Made by a program: the position numbers and the translations under genes. From NCBI GenBank assembly GCA_001897475.1, contig MKSY01000019.1, forward strand, positions 1 through 36,846: 36,846 nucleotides of DNA, read 5' to 3'. The notes below the pieces were generated by a model. The model was not told the origin of the DNA and did no database searches. It worked only from the letters and a program-made list of their open reading frames with translations. Each line of letters opens with the position of its first letter. Position 1 is the stretch's first letter. Source of the DNA: Alphaproteobacteria bacterium 43-37 (lineage in GTDB: Bacteria > Pseudomonadota > Alphaproteobacteria > 43-37). Positions 34,360-36,846 of this stretch are shown here, one piece after another.

Positions 34360-35001
34360 ATGACAGGGTTTCCATTTGATAGGCCAGAAATGAGTGCACT
34401 TGTACCAATGGTTGTGGAACAAACGGCACGTGGCGAACGATCATTCGATATTTTCTCAAGATTACTCAAGGAAAGAATTATTTTCCTTACTGGAGAAGTT
34501 GAAGACCAAATGGCAAGCCTAATTTGTGCTCAGCTTTTATTTCTTGAATCGGAAAATCCGACAAAAGATATTTACCTTTATATCAATTCTCCAGGTGGCG
34601 TCGTAACTGCCGGCCTAGCGATTCATGATACCATGAATTACATCAAACCAGATGTTGCCACTGTTTGCATTGGCCAGGCAGCCTCCATGGGCTCTCTGCT
34701 CTTGACTGCTGGAGCAAAAGGAAAAAGATTTTGCCTCCCAAATTCACGCGTCATGATCCATCAGCCTCATGGGGGAGCACGGGGGCAAGCAACGGACATC
34801 GAAATCCAGGCGAAAGAAATCCTTGCCATTCGAGTTCTTTTGAATCAAATTTATGTAAAGTGTACTGGGCAACCATTATCTGTTATTGAAGAAGCCGTCG
34901 AGAGAGACCGCTTCTTAAGACCAGAGGACGCCGTTAGTTTTGGACTCATTGATCATATTGTTGAAAAGAGACCCGATGCATCTGCAGAAAAGAATAGTTA
35001 G
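34360..35001 (+). CDS. clpP: ATP-dependent Clp protease proteolytic subunit
   Basis: 213 residues. ClpP forms a 14-subunit barrel that degrades proteins fed by ClpX or ClpA. The catalytic Ser is in [12 protein letters not shown] (about S109), the His in [11 protein letters not shown] (about H134), and the Asp in VERDRFL (about D183). The start at 34360 is chosen because GAGGA lies six bases before it; the upstream ATG at 34348 has none. It lies 155 bp after tig in an AT-rich gap and 102 bp before clpX. Confidence 0.96.
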   Translation: MTGFPFDRPEMSALVPMVVEQTARGERSFDIFSRLLKERIIFLTGEVEDQMASLICAQLLFLESENPTKDIYLYINSPGGVVTAGLAIHDTMNYIKPDVATVCIGQAASMGSLLLTAGAKGKRFCLPNSRVMIHQPHGGARGQATDIEIQAKEILAIRVLLNQIYVKCTGQPLSVIEEAVERDRFLRPEDAVSFGLIDHIVEKRPDASAEKNS

Positions 35002-35103
35002 CATTTTTAACTGTTTTTTGGTGTTTCAGTGTCATAATAATCGAATAATGAACGAAACAAATGCAAGTTCAAACCTTTTTAAAAACGCCCAAAGGAATGT
35101 GTG

Positions 35104-36372
35104 ATGAGTAAGTCAAGTAACGGTGGGGATATAAAGAATATCTTATACTGTTCTTTCTGCGGAAAGAGCCAACACGAAGTCAAAAAGCTCATCGCAGGTC
35201 CTACCGTTTTTATTTGCAATGAGTGCGTAGATCTTTGCACAGATATTATCCGCGAGGAGAATAAGGCTGAAGCATTCAAAGGTGCGGAGAAAATCCCGAC
35301 TCCAAGCTATATTTGCTCCATTTTGGATGATTATGTCATCGGACAAGAGCAGGCTAAAAAAGTCTTGAGCGTTGCGGTTCACAACCATTATAAACGCTTG
35401 GCCCATGCCACTTATAATAATGACCTTGAACTTACTAAATCAAATATCCTGCTCATTGGGCCAACTGGTTGCGGCAAGACCCTTCTAGCACAAACACTTG
35501 CTCGAATTCTAGACGTGCCTTTCACCATGGCCGATGCTACCACTCTAACAGAAGCGGGTTATGTTGGCGAAGATGTCGAAAACATCATCCTCAAATTGCT
35601 TCAGGCGGCAGATTACAATGTGGAAAAAGCTCAAAAGGGCATTGTCTACATTGACGAAGTGGACAAAATCTCCCGCAAATCCGATAACCCATCCATCACC
35701 CGAGATGTTTCTGGCGAAGGTGTTCAGCAAGCACTTTTGAAAATTATGGAAGGCACAATTGCTTCTGTTCCTCCACAGGGCGGCCGCAAACACCCTCAAC
35801 AAGAATTCCTCCAGGTTGACACTACCAATATATTATTTATTTGTGGCGGAGCCTTTGCGGGCCTTGAGAAAATCATCTCTGCCCGCGGCGTTAGTTCTTC
35901 TATTGGATTTGGCGCAAGCGTCAAAGGCCCAGATGCGCGCAGTGTTGGCGATATCTTAAGAGAAGTAGAGCCTGAAGATCTCCTGAAGTTTGGATTGATC
36001 CCTGAATTCATTGGCCGGTTACCTGTCATTGCAACTTTGTCTGACCTTGACGAAGCAGCGCTGGTTGACATTTTAACACGCCCCAAGAATGCATTGGTTA
36101 AACAATATGGTCGCCTCTTTGAATTAGAGCAAATGAAGCTGACCATCACCGATGATGCGTTATCTTCAATTGCTCAAAAAGCGGTTGCTCGCAAAACTGG
36201 CGCTAGAGGTTTAAGGTCCATTATGGAAGGCATCCTATTGGAAACCATGTTTGAAATTCCAGATCTACAGCAAGATGGCGAAGTCATTGTTAACAAAGAA
36301 GTTGTCGATGGCAAGACCAAACCAATTTTGATCGAAACAAAGGCACCTAAAGAACGAGGCGCGGCTAATTAG
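35104..36372 (+). CDS. clpX: ATP-dependent Clp protease ATP-binding subunit ClpX
   Basis: 422 residues. ClpX unfolds tagged proteins and passes them to ClpP. The N-terminal zinc domain has YCSFCGKSQ and ICNECVDLC (four Cys at about 16, 19, 38 and 41). The AAA+ core has Walker A GPTGCGKT (about 119-126), Walker [10 protein letters not shown] (about 181-189), a G-Y-V-G-E-D pore loop in [11 protein letters not shown], and [13 protein letters not shown] with its sensor-2 Arg. The ATG at 35104 has AAAGGA seven bases before it; a GTG directly upstream is less likely. The lon gene that usually follows is not seen before the window ends. Confidence 0.97.
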   Translation: MSKSSNGGDIKNILYCSFCGKSQHEVKKLIAGPTVFICNECVDLCTDIIREENKAEAFKGAEKIPTPSYICSILDDYVIGQEQAKKVLSVAVHNHYKRLAHATYNNDLELTKSNILLIGPTGCGKTLLAQTLARILDVPFTMADATTLTEAGYVGEDVENIILKLLQAADYNVEKAQKGIVYIDEVDKISRKSDNPSITRDVSGEGVQQALLKIMEGTIASVPPQGGRKHPQQEFLQVDTTNILFICGGAFAGLEKIISARGVSSSIGFGASVKGPDARSVGDILREVEPEDLLKFGLIPEFIGRLPVIATLSDLDEAALVDILTRPKNALVKQYGRLFELEQMKLTITDDALSSIAQKAVARKTGARGLRSIMEGILLETMFEIPDLQQDGEVIVNKEVVDGKTKPILIETKAPKERGAAN

Positions 36373-36470
36373 CTTTAAGTCCACCCCATAGAAAAAAGAG
36401 GCTAACAATGTGAGCTCCTTTTTATTGCATAACAAAAAATCTTTACCTGTGGTGGCGAGCTGTCACTTCT

Positions 36471-36539
36471 TTTTGGTCGCCTCGCACACCTCCTTTTGGC
36501 CACCCCGCACACCTCCTTTTGGCCACCCCGCACACCTCT
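36471..36539. repeat. Three 23-bp tandem repeats
   Basis: Units at 36471-36493, 36494-36516 and 36517-36539, with consensus TTTTGGCCACCCCGCACACC plus TCC. The first copy has four differences and the last one. A related GTCTTCCTCGC sequence continues after them. Confidence 0.85.
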
Positions 36540-36611
36540 TTGTCTTCCTCGCGTATGCGGGGATCCATGAGTCTTCCAGCTTAACTGATCTTAGATTTGT
36601 AAAAAAGGTGG

Positions 36612-36631
36612 ATTCCCGTTTTCACGGGAAT
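36612..36631. repeat. Dispersed hairpin element ATTCCCGT-TTTC-ACGGGAAT
   Basis: A perfect 8-bp stem with a 4-base loop, followed by GAC. It belongs to the ATTCCCGC...GCGGGAATGAC type of intergenic palindrome found in many proteobacterial genomes. A sister hairpin is at 26868-26888. Being 240 bp after clpX, it might also act as a weak terminator. Confidence 0.65.
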
Positions 36632-36651
36632 GACGAAAAAAAAGAGCACGA

Positions 36652-36691
36652 GTGACAATGAACGCGCGTGGGTGACAATGAACGCGCGTGG
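36652..36691. repeat. Two exact 20-bp tandem repeats
   Basis: GTGACAATGAACGCGCGTGG at 36652-36671 and 36672-36691. A third start (GTGACAA) follows, after which the sequence changes to an A-run. Confidence 0.85.
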
Positions 36692-36732
36692 GTGACAAAA
36701 AAAAGAGCACGGGAATGACAGGGAAAAACAGT

Positions 36733-36820
36733 GTCTTCCCGCAACCTCTCCTTTGTCTTCCCGCAACCTCTCCTTTGTCTTCCCGCAACCTCTCCTTTGT
36801 CTTCCCGGACGCAGATCCGG
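36733..36820 (-). repeat. 22-bp tandem repeats, inverted relative to the cluster at 26.9 kb
   Basis: Three identical units GTCTTCCCGCAACCTCTCCT plus TT start at 36733, 36755 and 36777. A fourth partial copy starts at 36799 and runs into a hairpin, CCCGGA...TCCGGG. The reverse complement is the same type as the units at 26881-27035. No gene is visible from 36373 to the end of the window. Confidence 0.85.
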
Positions 36821-36846
36821 GATCCAGGACTTATATGGGCCCCCGC

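Overview
The window looks like a chromosome segment of an AT-rich alphaproteobacterium, most likely a host-associated Holosporales/Rickettsiales-type lineage. The gene content supports the class: uvrC-pgsA, lolA-ftsK, thrS-infC and tRNA-Leu-tig-clpP-clpX are all arrangements typical of Alphaproteobacteria. Insertion-sequence wreckage, a ProP-like transporter, a decayed island and tandem intergenic repeats fit a symbiont-like genome. The assignment to order is inference, because no rRNA gene is present.

Left part (1-11.1 kb) is accessory DNA. It opens with a fragment of an IS4-type transposase, a deleted and frameshifted IS5-type transposase, and one apparently complete IS5-group element with 13-bp terminal inverted repeats. 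Next comes a secreted protein with a seven-bladed integrin-like FG-GAP propeller, a Ser/Thr/Pro stalk and a C-terminal membrane anchor. A short tyrosine recombinase follows. From 5.8 to 11.1 kb there is no convincing intact gene. This stretch holds a pair of 157-bp repeats, an array of about 100-bp units with a conserved TAAAATTTTA core and hairpins that change sequence while staying paired, a very AT-rich tract, a dense cluster of CTTAAG sites, a second array of hairpin-ended repeats, remnants of a repetitive protein, and an excisionase-like gene killed by two stops. It ends at a tRNA-Val gene, so I read it as a decayed integrated element.

Middle part (11.1-26.7 kb) is core genome: uvrC-pgsA (nucleotide excision repair, phosphatidylglycerol synthesis), an MHS-type transporter, rodA (cell elongation) divergent from an MscS-family channel, a HIT protein, a winged-helix regulator with a receiver-like domain that seems to lack phosphorylation residues, lolA and ftsK (lipoprotein transport and chromosome segregation), an unlisted 41-residue membrane protein, gpt, a 3-hydroxybutyrate dehydrogenase, a LysR regulator and a small cysteine-rich secreted protein. 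The gap upstream of uvrC carries DnaA boxes and a CtrA-type site. The gap upstream of ftsK carries another CtrA-type site.

Right part (26.7-36.8 kb) is a block of housekeeping genes: thrS-infC, two translationally coupled glycosyltransferases, an alpha/beta hydrolase, tRNA-Leu, and the protein-quality genes tig, clpP and clpX. It is bounded on both sides by the same family of 22-bp tandem repeats in opposite orientations.
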